From positions 1,089,484-1,153,483 of the forward strand of contig NZ_QYYA01000001.1 in NCBI RefSeq assembly GCF_003597125.1: DNA of 64,000 nucleotides, given 5' to 3'. Position 1 is the first letter of the stretch. Every line of letters starts with the position of its first letter. Positions 40,127 to 49,371 of the stretch are shown one piece after another. The notes under the pieces are model-generated. The model did not search any database. It saw only the letters and a list, made by a program, of their open reading frames with translations, and had not been told where the DNA came from. The DNA comes from Alcanivorax profundi. Lineage in GTDB: Bacteria > Pseudomonadota > Gammaproteobacteria > Pseudomonadales > Alcanivoracaceae. The translations under genes were made by a program, and so were the position numbers.

Positions 40127-40765
40127 TCAGATCATGTCATCCTTGGCCATGCGGTCGACGACCGCCTTGGCCACACCGGTCGTGCCAGCTTCCAGATCGG
40201 CCGGGTTCACCGTGGTGGTCTTGGCCGACCATAATAGCTTTTCCGGGTCGAGCTGGTACAGGTTCGACTCCAGGAAGTACTTCTTGTCATTACTGAAATA
40301 GCCGGGCTCGTATACGGCACTCTGACGCACATAGAAAGTCTGGCCCATGGCACCCTGCACTGCGATATCCGGGGCGTAGTTCATCCCGCCCTGGGTGTAG
40401 TGCATTTCTTCTTTCACATCGATCAGGGTCACCACCAAGGCAGATTCATACCCCCGGGCAGCAATGTCTGCGGCCATTTCCTTACGGTCCTTGCCCTTGC
40501 CATAGTCCGCACCCAGCACCGGCAGAGAGGCAGTCGCCTCGACCTTGCGCTCCTGAAGGGCCGCAACCAGACGTCCCTCCACTGCTGTACGGATATTCGG
40601 CTGATCCACCAGCGCAATCACCAGTACCTTGTTAACGTGATCACCGGGCGCATGGCCCTTGACCCGTGACGAGCTGGTGACATCCGTGTTGTGGGAAGTG
40701 ACACAGGCGCTGAGAAAAACCGCGCTTACCAGTGTCACAAGGAGGGCTGTTATTCTTGCTATCAT
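40127..40765 (-). CDS. Predicted lipoprotein of unknown function
   Basis: A 212-residue protein from the ATG at 40765 (GAGG 6 nt upstream; several in-frame ATG codons lie just before). The signal peptide ends in lipobox FLSACVTSH, predicting a lipidated envelope protein. The body alternates small strands and includes KVLVIALVDQPNIRTAVEGR and YESALVVTLIDVKEEMHYTQ, suggestive of a DUF4136-like or related fold, but I cannot assign a family. Divergent from the lipase gene. Confidence 0.65.
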   Translation of the reverse strand: MIARITALLVTLVSAVFLSACVTSHNTDVTSSSRVKGHAPGDHVNKVLVIALVDQPNIRTAVEGRLVAALQERKVEATASLPVLGADYGKGKDRKEMAADIAARGYESALVVTLIDVKEEMHYTQGGMNYAPDIAVQGAMGQTFYVRQSAVYEPGYFSNDKKYFLESNLYQLDPEKLLWSAKTTTVNPADLEAGTTGVAKAVVDRMAKDDMI

Positions 40766-40839
40766 ATCCATCCTCATTAGATCTGCTTGACCTTGCCATG
40801 GCGTTCGCACAGGCTGGCGACGCATCCGGAGAGCACATT

Positions 40840-41778
40840 ATGACCCAAGAACGCCTGCTTCACACCACCAACGAAAGCCATACTGTAGCCATTCACCACT
40901 GGCCTTCCGATGTGGCCGTCCCCAAGGGGGTGATTGTCTGGCTTCACGGCATGGCGGAGCATGGTGGACGCTACGGTGCTCTGGCGCACTACCTGAACAA
41001 TCGGGGTTGGCACCTGTATTGCCCGGATCACCGAGGCCACGGTCAAAGCATCGCTGACCACTGCTCCCAAGGCCACTTTGGCGATCACCACGGGTGGCAA
41101 AACGTCGTCAACGATGCGGCAGATGTGGTTGCTCTCGCCCGCGAACGCCACCCCGGCCTGCCGTGCGTGCTTGGCGGTCATAGCATGGGCTCATTCATCG
41201 CGCTGGCCGTGGCAGAAACGGAAACGGCACAATCGCTGGCCGGCCTGATCCTGTGCGGCAGCGATTATCACCCCGGAATCTATTACCGTCTGATGCAGCT
41301 TCCCATCCGGCTGGCGCGAATCCGCAACGGCGGCCGCGGCAGCAGCCCGTTGATTCGCAAAATGACCTTCGGCACCTGGGCTGGCCAGGTCCCTGAACCA
41401 GCAACCGATTTTGACTGGCTTAGTGCAGAGCCCGCCGAGGTCAACGCCTACATTGAAGACCCGCTGTGCGGCTTTGACTGCAGTACCGAAACCTGGCTGC
41501 AGCTGGTGCAGGGCCTGCGTCAGGTGCACAGTGTTGCGTCACTTTCCGAGATTCCCGAAGCCCTCCCCGTGCTGCTCCTCGGAGGAGAAGCCGATCCCAT
41601 GAGCAATATGGGTAAGGGAATGATGGCACTGGAAAACGTGTTGCACGCCATGGAGCAACCGGTAAAAGCGCACTTCTGGCCTACAGGACGGCATGAAATC
41701 CTCAATGACGAGTGCCGCGATGAGGTCCATCAAGCGATTGGAGAGTGGCTGGAACGGTTGGAAGGGCTGGGAAACTGA
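40840..41778 (+). CDS. Monoacylglycerol lipase-like alpha/beta hydrolase
   Basis: A 312-residue serine hydrolase. VIVWLHGMAEHGGRYGALAH (about 31-50, oxyanion region), nucleophile elbow GGHSMGSFIALA (about 115-126), Asp in LLLGGEADPMS and His in PTGRHEILND. The 'HGMAEHGGRY' and 'DHRGHGQS' signatures match monoacylglycerol lipase/lysophospholipase. GGAGAG 6 nt before the ATG decides the start. No signal peptide; intracellular. Confidence 0.88.
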   Translation: MTQERLLHTTNESHTVAIHHWPSDVAVPKGVIVWLHGMAEHGGRYGALAHYLNNRGWHLYCPDHRGHGQSIADHCSQGHFGDHHGWQNVVNDAADVVALARERHPGLPCVLGGHSMGSFIALAVAETETAQSLAGLILCGSDYHPGIYYRLMQLPIRLARIRNGGRGSSPLIRKMTFGTWAGQVPEPATDFDWLSAEPAEVNAYIEDPLCGFDCSTETWLQLVQGLRQVHSVASLSEIPEALPVLLLGGEADPMSNMGKGMMALENVLHAMEQPVKAHFWPTGRHEILNDECRDEVHQAIGEWLERLEGLGN

Positions 41779-41811
41779 AACTTCCCGTCCAGTGGCGAGA
41801 ATAGGCCAGCC

Positions 41812-41841
41812 AAAAAAAACGGGCCTGATGGCCCGTTTTTT
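41812..41841. terminator. Bidirectional terminator (lipase / coiled-coil gene)
   Basis: ACGGGCC/GGCCCGT stem with TGAT loop, A-run and T-run flanks, between convergent genes. Confidence 0.9.
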
Positions 41842-41864
41842 GTTGCGGCGAAAGACTTGATTCG

Positions 41865-42152
41865 TTAGTTGAACAAGCTGTTCTTGATGTCCTTGAGGCC
41901 TGCAACTGTGCTGTCCCAGGTCTTCTCCACGCTGTCCTTCACCTCTTCCCAGCGTGCATTGCTGTCATTACGCACTTCATCCAGGCGGGATTGCAACTCC
42001 TGTCGCTTTTCTTTCAGCTCCAGTTTGCGGCTTTCCCACTGATGGCGTACATCTTCGCCGGCCTTGTCAGCCTTAATCTGCAATTTGTCGAACTCGTTAT
42101 CCAGTTCGTCCAGCTTGCCTTTCACTTTTTCGATGAAAGTATTGCGATCCAT
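41865..42152 (-). CDS. Small coiled-coil protein
   Basis: A 95-residue soluble protein, almost entirely helical and charged (KLDELDNEFDKLQIKADKAG, KLELKEKRQELQSRLDEVR), forming a likely coiled coil. It looks like the sll1863-type or phasin-like stress coiled-coil proteins common in marine gammaproteobacteria, but it is not assigned. AGGAG precedes the ATG by 6 nt. Confidence 0.7.
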   Translation of the reverse strand: MDRNTFIEKVKGKLDELDNEFDKLQIKADKAGEDVRHQWESRKLELKEKRQELQSRLDEVRNDSNARWEEVKDSVEKTWDSTVAGLKDIKNSLFN

Positions 42153-42229
42153 CACAAACTCCTTTCAATGAATGGGTACCCCTGATCATGGGGGGGGATC
42201 CGCAGCATTTCCATGGCAGCAATGTAAAA

Positions 42230-44335
42230 TCACTGTGAAACTGCAGGCTCACCCTGAGCCGGATCAAGTACCGCCACATAACCCAGATAGCGATTCTTGA
42301 TCTGGCGCACATATTTTACCGGCTCGGCGCCCCTTACATAGCCGTAGCGCGCTTGCCGTGCATATTGTGGTTTGGCAAGCAGAAGCATGGCGCTTTCGGT
42401 GTGACCAAACCACTTGTCAGGGTCTTTACCAATACGCTGAGCCAATCGACGCGCATCCTCTACATGACCATGGCCTGCATTGTACGCCGCAAGCGTAAAA
42501 TACAGCTTCTCAGCCAAATCAAGACGCGCGGGAAAACGCTGCTCAAGCCAGTCCATATACGCCAGCCCTGCACCGACACCATTCTCAGGCTTGGTCAAAT
42601 TGCTGTAGCCAAACTGGCGACCGGTGCGAGGCATGACTTGCAACAACCCCTGTGCACCAGCGAACGAGCGGGCCTTGGGATTGAAATGGCTCTCCTGATA
42701 CATCTGGGAAGTAATCAGTCGCCAATCCAGTCCATACTTCAGGGACTCTGTTTTCACCAACTCATCATAGGGAGAGATGTCCCGCCCGGCTTCAACCCGG
42801 TATTCCTGATGCGTCCGGATAGTTTTCTTTTCCTTGAAATAGCGGTTATACGTGACGTTGTAAAACAAACCCCGATAGTGCTTGCGAATATAGCTGTTCA
42901 ACGCCTTCCGCAGCCCTCTCTGCTCTTGCCGCAGGCCCCAGGCGATTTGCTTGGCAGGCTCGAATTGATACAACACCTCAATGTCGTCGCGGTAGGTGGC
43001 TTCCATGGCAGCCAGATGACTGTCTGCCATGGTGAGCGCATATTCGCCACTGGCCACAGCGTCTATCAGCATTTCTGTACTTGCTCCCTCGACGGCTTCT
43101 ATAGTGAAATTCAGCCCCCCCTTCTGCAGGGCTTTGAGGGTATCGTAGTAAGCCGTTTCGGGATTTACCGCGACGGTTTTTCCGGCCAATTGATCAAGAC
43201 TGGTGAAGGACCCTTGCCCTGCTGGACCAATTAGCTGCTCATTAATATCCAGATAGCGCTCTGAGAAGAGCCAGCCGGCCTTTTCCCGTTCCGGGGTCAC
43301 CGTCATGGATGCCGCGATGACATCCCCCTCCCCCGCCTGCAAGGCGCTGAACATGGCAGAAGGAGTATCCCGCACCACTACACTCAGGCGAAGTTTATGT
43401 TGCTTGGCAAAGTTCTTGATCAGATCGTAATCAAAACCCATTAACTCGCCGCGCCACATAAAATAGCTGGCGGGATTATTGGAGGTGATCACTCTGAGGA
43501 CACTGTTCTTACGTATCGCTTCCCAGTCTCGGGTAACCGGCTGCGCCAGTGAACTGGTGACTCGCTCGCTGGTTATGTACTGGTTGATTTCTGCCAGTAA
43601 CTGTTCACTGGAGGGGCGTACTGCCCAGGCGATTCTCCGCTTTCGGTTAACCACCGGCCCTGCAACCACCTCTCCCCCTTCTGTCAGCAGGATATCCAGC
43701 ATATTGCTATCGATTATTGTCGAAGCCAGCTCACCAGATTCTACTGATTGCACCAGATCTTCATCGGACAGATTACCGTCGAGGACCTCGATCTGGACAT
43801 GAGAATGGCGTTTAGCCAGCTTTTCTGCGGTTTCTTGATAGGCGCTGCCTTGCGGGACAGAAATGACCAGTGATTCCATCTCGGCCAGTGTTTGGCCACT
43901 GCGACTGGCTGGTAGCACCAGTTTCTCTTGCACCGCATTGATCGGCGTGGAAAAGGCGAGAGTTTTTTGGCGTGATTTGGTGACCGAATAGTTGGTGACA
44001 ATGATATCTGCATCACCGGCATTCAAAAGGGCACCCAGCTCATCAAAATTGTCGGCATAGACCCAACGCGGTTGCAAGCCGAGGCTCTCCACAAAGGCTT
44101 CAGCCTGGACCTGATATTGGCTGGCAGGAATCCCGTCACGGGGCAGTCCGGCTGGATCGTCGAAGCGAGGCGCCAGAAGCCGGATATAGCCATGCTCACG
44201 CAAGGCATCCAGATCACCGGTCTCTTGATAGTTTTTGAAACTGGCAACAGCCTCCCCCACCTCCGGCTCACTTGAGTCACATGCCATCAGTAACCCTGCG
44301 CATATACACAGGCAGCATTGTAGAACCTTATGCAT
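42230..44335 (-). CDS. MltF-like lytic transglycosylase with two tandem SBP domains
   Basis: A 701-residue lipoprotein (lipobox LLMACDSS at about residues 16-19). It has two periplasmic-binding-protein (SBP_bac_3) domains, roughly 40-265 and 275-495, followed by an SLT transglycosylase domain (about 530-640) with catalytic Glu in QMYQESHFNPKARSFAGAQG and LLQVMPRTGRQFGYSN. E. coli MltF (518 residues) has one SBP domain, so this version has a duplicated sensor. It cleaves peptidoglycan at the outer membrane. Confidence 0.88.
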   Translation of the reverse strand: MHKVLQCCLCICAGLLMACDSSEPEVGEAVASFKNYQETGDLDALREHGYIRLLAPRFDDPAGLPRDGIPASQYQVQAEAFVESLGLQPRWVYADNFDELGALLNAGDADIIVTNYSVTKSRQKTLAFSTPINAVQEKLVLPASRSGQTLAEMESLVISVPQGSAYQETAEKLAKRHSHVQIEVLDGNLSDEDLVQSVESGELASTIIDSNMLDILLTEGGEVVAGPVVNRKRRIAWAVRPSSEQLLAEINQYITSERVTSSLAQPVTRDWEAIRKNSVLRVITSNNPASYFMWRGELMGFDYDLIKNFAKQHKLRLSVVVRDTPSAMFSALQAGEGDVIAASMTVTPEREKAGWLFSERYLDINEQLIGPAGQGSFTSLDQLAGKTVAVNPETAYYDTLKALQKGGLNFTIEAVEGASTEMLIDAVASGEYALTMADSHLAAMEATYRDDIEVLYQFEPAKQIAWGLRQEQRGLRKALNSYIRKHYRGLFYNVTYNRYFKEKKTIRTHQEYRVEAGRDISPYDELVKTESLKYGLDWRLITSQMYQESHFNPKARSFAGAQGLLQVMPRTGRQFGYSNLTKPENGVGAGLAYMDWLEQRFPARLDLAEKLYFTLAAYNAGHGHVEDARRLAQRIGKDPDKWFGHTESAMLLLAKPQYARQARYGYVRGAEPVKYVRQIKNRYLGYVAVLDPAQGEPAVSQ

Positions 44336-44483
44336 TACTCCCCCGGATTGTCTTCTACCTCAAGCTCAGGGTAGCGCCTCCGAGGGCCAGCGCAAATGGG
44401 AAAGGACGAAATCCCCTACCCATACGATAAAAGCCCGCCGCCAAAATTCCGGCCCCCGCTTGGAGCCTGACAATATGACAGGC

Positions 44484-44506
44484 AAAAAAAGGGGCCCGAA
44501 GGCCCC
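44484..44506 (-). terminator. Terminator of the OmpA-TSP3 operon
   Basis: GGGGCC-CGAA-GGCCCC stem followed on the minus strand by seven U, downstream of the TSP3 lipoprotein stop. Confidence 0.85.
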
Positions 44507-44531
44507 TCTATTCCTGAATCGATCTTACCGA

Positions 44532-45968
44532 TCAGGGCGTTCCGACACAGATATCATGCACTCGGAAGGCTTTATTTACGTTGACAAAGCCTGCGTAGTC
44601 CAACTGGATGGAGTCAAACGCCTGGCTGGACGCCGGGGCAGCGATGAAACGCTGATCCGAGCTGGCTCCAAGGCCCAGCAGATCCAGATCCAGCAGGCCG
44701 CCGCCAACGGTGGCACTGTCCACTTCCACGCCATCGTTGAAGAAACGAATGGTGGTGAAATTACCCAGCAGCTCCAGATTGAGCAGTTGTGATGAAGGAT
44801 CGCTTACCACAAATCCAACAACGCTATCACTGATATCAGTATTCGGGTCGTTGGCTACCGCTTTCACATAACCGCCACCATAAACCAGGGCAGCACCAAT
44901 GTTGATCTGGGCAAAAGTGGCATTATTTTCATCAATGGCGTTGCCTTCGTCATCGACAGAGCAACCCAGACAAACACCCAGCACAGAGCTGTCAGCCGTG
45001 TAATTGGCGCTAGTCAGCGGCTGGTATGTAGTACCGGCAGAGCAAGTGAAACCGTCATCATCACAAACGTCACCTTTGCCGTCACCATCGCCATCGGCCT
45101 GATCAGCGTTGGGGATTGCCGGGCAATTATCGGTCGCATCAGGGATGCCATCGCCGTCAGTGTCAGTCGGGTTGCCGGTACCGCCATCACAGACGTCGCC
45201 GATGCCATCGCCATCACTGTCAGCCTGGTCGGCATTGGCCGCCAACGGGCAGTTGTCAGTGTCATTCGGTACACCATCGCCATCACGATCGTCGTCACAA
45301 ACATCACCAATACCGTCTACATCCAGGTCAGCCTGATCGGTGTTGGGGGTATTCATGCAGTTATCATTGACGTCGAGGATGGTGTCGCCGTCACGGTCAT
45401 CATCACAGACATCACCAACACCGTCGGTATCAATGTCAGCTTGATCGTTGTTTGCGGTGTACACGCAGTTATCGTTGGTGTTATCAACGCCATCGCCATC
45501 GGCGTCGTCATCACAGACATCTCCGATACCGTCGTTGTCAACATCACCCTGCTCAGGATTAAACACGGTAGGACAATTGTCTTCACCATCGTCGATGCCG
45601 TCACCGTCCTGATCGTTATTCTGGTCACAGGCATCACCAATACCGTCACCATCGGTGTCTTCCTGGTTAGGGTTGGCTACCAGCGGACAGTTATCGGTGT
45701 CATTGTCTTCACCATCACCATCACGGTCGTCATCACAGACATCACCGATGCCATCGTTGTCCTGGTCTTCCTGCATGGCGTTTGCGATTGCGGGACAATT
45801 GTCCACGTCATCCGGCACACCATCATTGTCTTGGTCGTTTGTACGGTTAACAGGGTTGTTACCGCCACCATTGCTGCTTCCATCGCCATCAGCTTCACAG
45901 CCCGCCAGGCCCATGCCCAGCATCGCCGAAAGCAAAATGGCAAACAGTATTTTCATTTGCGAGTTCAT
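44532..45968 (-). CDS. Thrombospondin type 3 repeat lipoprotein
   Basis: A 478-residue surface or periplasmic lipoprotein (lipobox GLAGC). Residues about 40-305 are seven Asp-rich, Cys-paired TSP3 repeats (DNCP...DxDxDGIGDxCDDD), each binding calcium in this family. A C-terminal domain of about 160 residues follows, not recognised. The start could be at MNSQ or four codons later at MKILFAILL. It is 12 bp downstream of the OmpA-like gene and cotranscribed. The repetitive DNA produces spurious frames on the other strand. Confidence 0.88.
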   Translation of the reverse strand: MNSQMKILFAILLSAMLGMGLAGCEADGDGSSNGGGNNPVNRTNDQDNDGVPDDVDNCPAIANAMQEDQDNDGIGDVCDDDRDGDGEDNDTDNCPLVANPNQEDTDGDGIGDACDQNNDQDGDGIDDGEDNCPTVFNPEQGDVDNDGIGDVCDDDADGDGVDNTNDNCVYTANNDQADIDTDGVGDVCDDDRDGDTILDVNDNCMNTPNTDQADLDVDGIGDVCDDDRDGDGVPNDTDNCPLAANADQADSDGDGIGDVCDGGTGNPTDTDGDGIPDATDNCPAIPNADQADGDGDGKGDVCDDDGFTCSAGTTYQPLTSANYTADSSVLGVCLGCSVDDEGNAIDENNATFAQINIGAALVYGGGYVKAVANDPNTDISDSVVGFVVSDPSSQLLNLELLGNFTTIRFFNDGVEVDSATVGGGLLDLDLLGLGASSDQRFIAAPASSQAFDSIQLDYAGFVNVNKAFRVHDICVGTP

Positions 45969-45980
45969 ATCCTTATCCCC

Positions 45981-47072
45981 TTACTGTTCGCTAACGCGGA
46001 ATTCAACACGACGGTTCATGGCTCGACCGGATGCGGTCTCGTTACTCGCCACAGGAACCACCTCACCGTAGCCTCGAGCGGTCAAGCGCTCGGCTGCTAC
46101 ACCTTGATCGATCAGATATTGACGCACCGCCTTGGCACGACGATCAGACAAACCTTCGTTGTAATCGGCACTACCGCTTGAATCAGTATGGCCTGCGATT
46201 TCAACATCGAAGTTAGTCTGGGATGAGAGTGCTTTGACCAGTCGGTCCAGCACAGGGCGGGAGGTCGCCGTGATCTTGTCGGAGTTCAACTCAAAACCGA
46301 TGTTGTTGAACGTGATGGTCTGATTAGTGAGCAAGCAACCGTCGCCATCGACCTTGCCCCCGGCAATGGTGTTCGGACACTTGTCACGATTATCCGCAAT
46401 CCCATCGCCATCGCTGTCGGCCGCGACCACCTCGACAACCTTCTCGACTTCACGGGTTTCGTAGACGACCTTCTCAACTTCCACCGTCTTGGTGCGACCC
46501 AGAGGCACTTCAAGGCCAAGGGAGAAACGCCAGTCGTTGAAACCACCTTCACCCTCTGACGCGGAACCTGATGCCCCATCGAAATCGTCATACATGTAAC
46601 GAGCATCAAAACGGAGCTTCAGGCCGTTATCAAACAGCTCGCCGGTGACAGCACCCAAGCCGACATTGGCATGCAAATCAATGCCATCATCGTCGTCAGG
46701 AATCACGTCGTTGTAGATACCACCGATTTGAGCCAGCACAAATGGCGTGAAGCTCTTGCGGTCGCCAAAGGCGTAAGCGATACCGGTGGTCACCGTGTAC
46801 TGATAAAAATCAGAATCACCGTCGAGACCGGAGTCCAGGCCATAGCCAGCGCCTTCCGTTTCCCACCACCAGTGCTCAGAAATTTCGCGACCATAAATAA
46901 GGCCTGCACCCAAACCGTTGCGGGAAAGGTCACGGTCCTCATCAAGTACCAGATAGTGCAGCATGGGCGCGACGTACTGGCGGGTGGTTTCCTGACTGTC
47001 TTCGGCAGCCAGCGACTGGGTCGCCAAGGCCACACCAAGAGCCAGACTGGTAAATCGAATGCTTCCGTTCAT
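45981..47072 (-). CDS. OmpA-family outer membrane protein
   Basis: A 363-residue protein with signal peptide (MNGSIRFTSLALGVALATQS, cleaved near residue 22). An N-terminal beta-barrel (about 25-200) is followed by a Val/Glu linker, one TSP3-like calcium loop (DSDGDGIADNRDKCPNTIAG) and a C-terminal OmpA peptidoglycan-binding domain (FDVEIAGHTDSSGSADYNEG and LSDRRAKAVRQYLIDQGV). It anchors the outer membrane to peptidoglycan. A GGGGGG run precedes the ATG. Confidence 0.92.
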   Translation of the reverse strand: MNGSIRFTSLALGVALATQSLAAEDSQETTRQYVAPMLHYLVLDEDRDLSRNGLGAGLIYGREISEHWWWETEGAGYGLDSGLDGDSDFYQYTVTTGIAYAFGDRKSFTPFVLAQIGGIYNDVIPDDDDGIDLHANVGLGAVTGELFDNGLKLRFDARYMYDDFDGASGSASEGEGGFNDWRFSLGLEVPLGRTKTVEVEKVVYETREVEKVVEVVAADSDGDGIADNRDKCPNTIAGGKVDGDGCLLTNQTITFNNIGFELNSDKITATSRPVLDRLVKALSSQTNFDVEIAGHTDSSGSADYNEGLSDRRAKAVRQYLIDQGVAAERLTARGYGEVVPVASNETASGRAMNRRVEFRVSEQ

Positions 47073-47339
47073 GACTACCCCCCTTGGGTATGAATGATCT
47101 GTGCAATCATTGGAATAGTCTGGGAGCGGAAAAAAAATAGGGATCCCGTGGCGTTGCGTTGCTGAAATGTTGTGTGCAATCCGTTGTTGGTGCTTTCTGT
47201 TTCTGGATGTTTTTTTGCGTATCGAAACACCTTGAAACGCCGCCGTACGCAAGCTTGTGTCACGGACACAAATGTTGCACGATAGTACCAACTAATATCT
47301 CAAACACCCACATCACAAGAACCAAAGGGGTTAAAATCT

Positions 47340-49316
47340 GTGCAAAAAAGCCGGTTATTCATGCTCTTGGGTATACTGTTTATGGCTTTGTCTGGCGGTA
47401 TTTTGCATGCTGCCTGGCCTTTCCTTTTTTACCCAGTGACGTCTTTTAACGTCAGCCTCAATGAGCACCTTCCCTATCAGAAACAGCCCCAGGCCCAGGC
47501 AGGCATTGCCGAGCGTGACATCACCCCGCCACCGGGATTGCCAAAATTTGGCTACTCCGCCTGGGCTAGAGAAGCAGATGGTTTCCGCACCCGTTTAAAG
47601 GCCCGGGCGTTCTACTTGCAGGGCCCGGATCAGGCGCCACTGGCCATTGTGCAACTGGATCTGGGCAGCGGTTCATTGCCCCTGCATCACCGCGTCGCAG
47701 AGCTCATTGAAGCCACCGGGGTCACTGCCGACCGTCTCAGCCTGCTGGTCACACACACCCATTCCGGGCCCGGCCAATACCTGGGTAGCGATTTCTATAA
47801 TGTGTTTGGCAGTAACCGTCCCGGGTTTGACCCAGCGCTGTTTGAGTTCCTTAGCCAACAGATTGCCGATGCCGTCATCGCCGCCCATGCCAATCGAAAG
47901 GACGCCCGTTTTGCTACCGGCCAGGCGGATTTGTATGGCTATACCCGCAATCGCTCACTTGAGGCCTGGCAGAACAATTTCGTGACGCCCCCACACAGTG
48001 ATGCCATGCAGGCCGTCAACCCGACCATGACCATGCTGCGGATTGATCAACGAGAGGGGGACCATTTTGTCCCGGCGGGCGCCCTTTCGCTCTATTCCAT
48101 TCATGGCACCGCAATCCCTCCGTTTACCGCTCCCTACCATGCCGATGTCTGGCACTGGATCAGCCAGCAACTGGAGCAGGCACTGGTGGATCGTCAGCCG
48201 GGCTTTATTCATGGCGCCGCCCAGGCGACCCATGCAGACAACAACCCGGCCTGGCAGGAAGATTTGCGAGGCGATAAAGAGGCACAACGCATCGGCACAG
48301 CACTGGGCAATCATGCTGTACAGCTCTTTCACCAACTGGAGCCCGAACTCTCTCCCACGCTGATAACGAAAACCGCCAGCCGCCAGCTGGACCTGCTTGA
48401 ACAGACCGATAGCGCACGCTTTGGCTTGTGCGAGCGGGCAATCACAGGGGCCGCTGTGGTCGGCGCCGCCAACGGGGACGAAGTCTTCCCGATCTCATGG
48501 CTGCCGTATTTTCAGGAAGGCTGGCCCCGGCGGCTCTTCACCGATCACTGCCAGGGTGTCAAACAATGGATGCTGTCCAAACTGCAGCTGCTGTTACCCG
48601 CGCAAGCATTCCCGCATCAGGCATTGCTCCAGGTAATCCAGATCAACGATCTGGTACTGGTACCACTGCCCTGGGAGATCACCCTTGAAAGCGGTAACCG
48701 CATACGCGAAGCCGTGATGGAGACCCTGCCAGCCGACCGGCCATGGAAGGTCGAAGTCTCAAGCCTCGCCAACGGCTATTTCGGGTATGCCGTCACCCCG
48801 CAGGAGTACCAGCACCAGTATTACGAAGGCGGCCACACTCTCTATGGTCCCCATACACTGGATTTCCTGATGGCCCAGAGCGCCCGTCTGAGCCAGGACA
48901 TGCAGCAACAGGACATCAATGACATCCCCGCCGAACAACACTTCCGGCTGCGTACACGACAGTACTTTCCTGCACCAACTGATGCCCCGCTGCCCGAGCG
49001 CACCTGGGTTGGCAAGCCCCGCTATCATTCCGATGACGGACTGGCAGGCGCCTACTGGGAAGCGCAGCTGGTGGCGGAACCTCCAGAGCAACTGAGACTG
49101 AATTCCCCGTTGCTGGCCGCCCATTGTGAGGACCAAATCATCACCGATGAAAGCGGCACCCTGCAGCTGCTCGATACCGGAGAGACACACTCGTCAGGTC
49201 ACCGCTATCAGGTTCGCTGGTTCCCGGCACAGGGTAGCAACACCGGCCTGTGCAAGCTGGCGGTTCATCTGCCTGCCAACCCGGTCAAAGTTCGGTTGTC
49301 TGCAGCACTGCAATAG
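47340..49316 (+). CDS. Neutral ceramidase-fold protein lacking the canonical nucleophile motif
   Basis: A 658-residue protein with an N-terminal hydrophobic anchor (about 4-26). The domain shares neutral/alkaline ceramidase features: QAGIAERDITPPPGLPKFGY, zinc-site LVTHTHSGPGQYLGSDFY, then FIHGAAQATHADNNPAWQED where the catalytic family motif (N-x-GDVSPN, nucleophile Ser) is expected. The Ser-Pro-Asn nucleophile signature is not present, so hydrolysis may differ or be lost. The start is a GTG (47340) with AAGGGG; an ATG 21 bp on is possible. Confidence 0.72.
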   Translation: MQKSRLFMLLGILFMALSGGILHAAWPFLFYPVTSFNVSLNEHLPYQKQPQAQAGIAERDITPPPGLPKFGYSAWAREADGFRTRLKARAFYLQGPDQAPLAIVQLDLGSGSLPLHHRVAELIEATGVTADRLSLLVTHTHSGPGQYLGSDFYNVFGSNRPGFDPALFEFLSQQIADAVIAAHANRKDARFATGQADLYGYTRNRSLEAWQNNFVTPPHSDAMQAVNPTMTMLRIDQREGDHFVPAGALSLYSIHGTAIPPFTAPYHADVWHWISQQLEQALVDRQPGFIHGAAQATHADNNPAWQEDLRGDKEAQRIGTALGNHAVQLFHQLEPELSPTLITKTASRQLDLLEQTDSARFGLCERAITGAAVVGAANGDEVFPISWLPYFQEGWPRRLFTDHCQGVKQWMLSKLQLLLPAQAFPHQALLQVIQINDLVLVPLPWEITLESGNRIREAVMETLPADRPWKVEVSSLANGYFGYAVTPQEYQHQYYEGGHTLYGPHTLDFLMAQSARLSQDMQQQDINDIPAEQHFRLRTRQYFPAPTDAPLPERTWVGKPRYHSDDGLAGAYWEAQLVAEPPEQLRLNSPLLAAHCEDQIITDESGTLQLLDTGETHSSGHRYQVRWFPAQGSNTGLCKLAVHLPANPVKVRLSAALQ

Positions 49317-49371
49317 CTGTGAGCCGGGCACAGCACTGCTACACTGAACGCCTTGATCGAGGAGAGACATC

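Noticed and set aside
42185..42205. G-run upstream of the coiled-coil gene as a regulatory motif
   Set aside because: It is a short homopolymer with no partner feature, so nothing can be concluded from it.
44532..45968. Possible CRISPR or tandem-repeat array
   Set aside because: The periodicity is codon-phased and encodes TSP3 calcium-binding repeats; there are no unique spacers.
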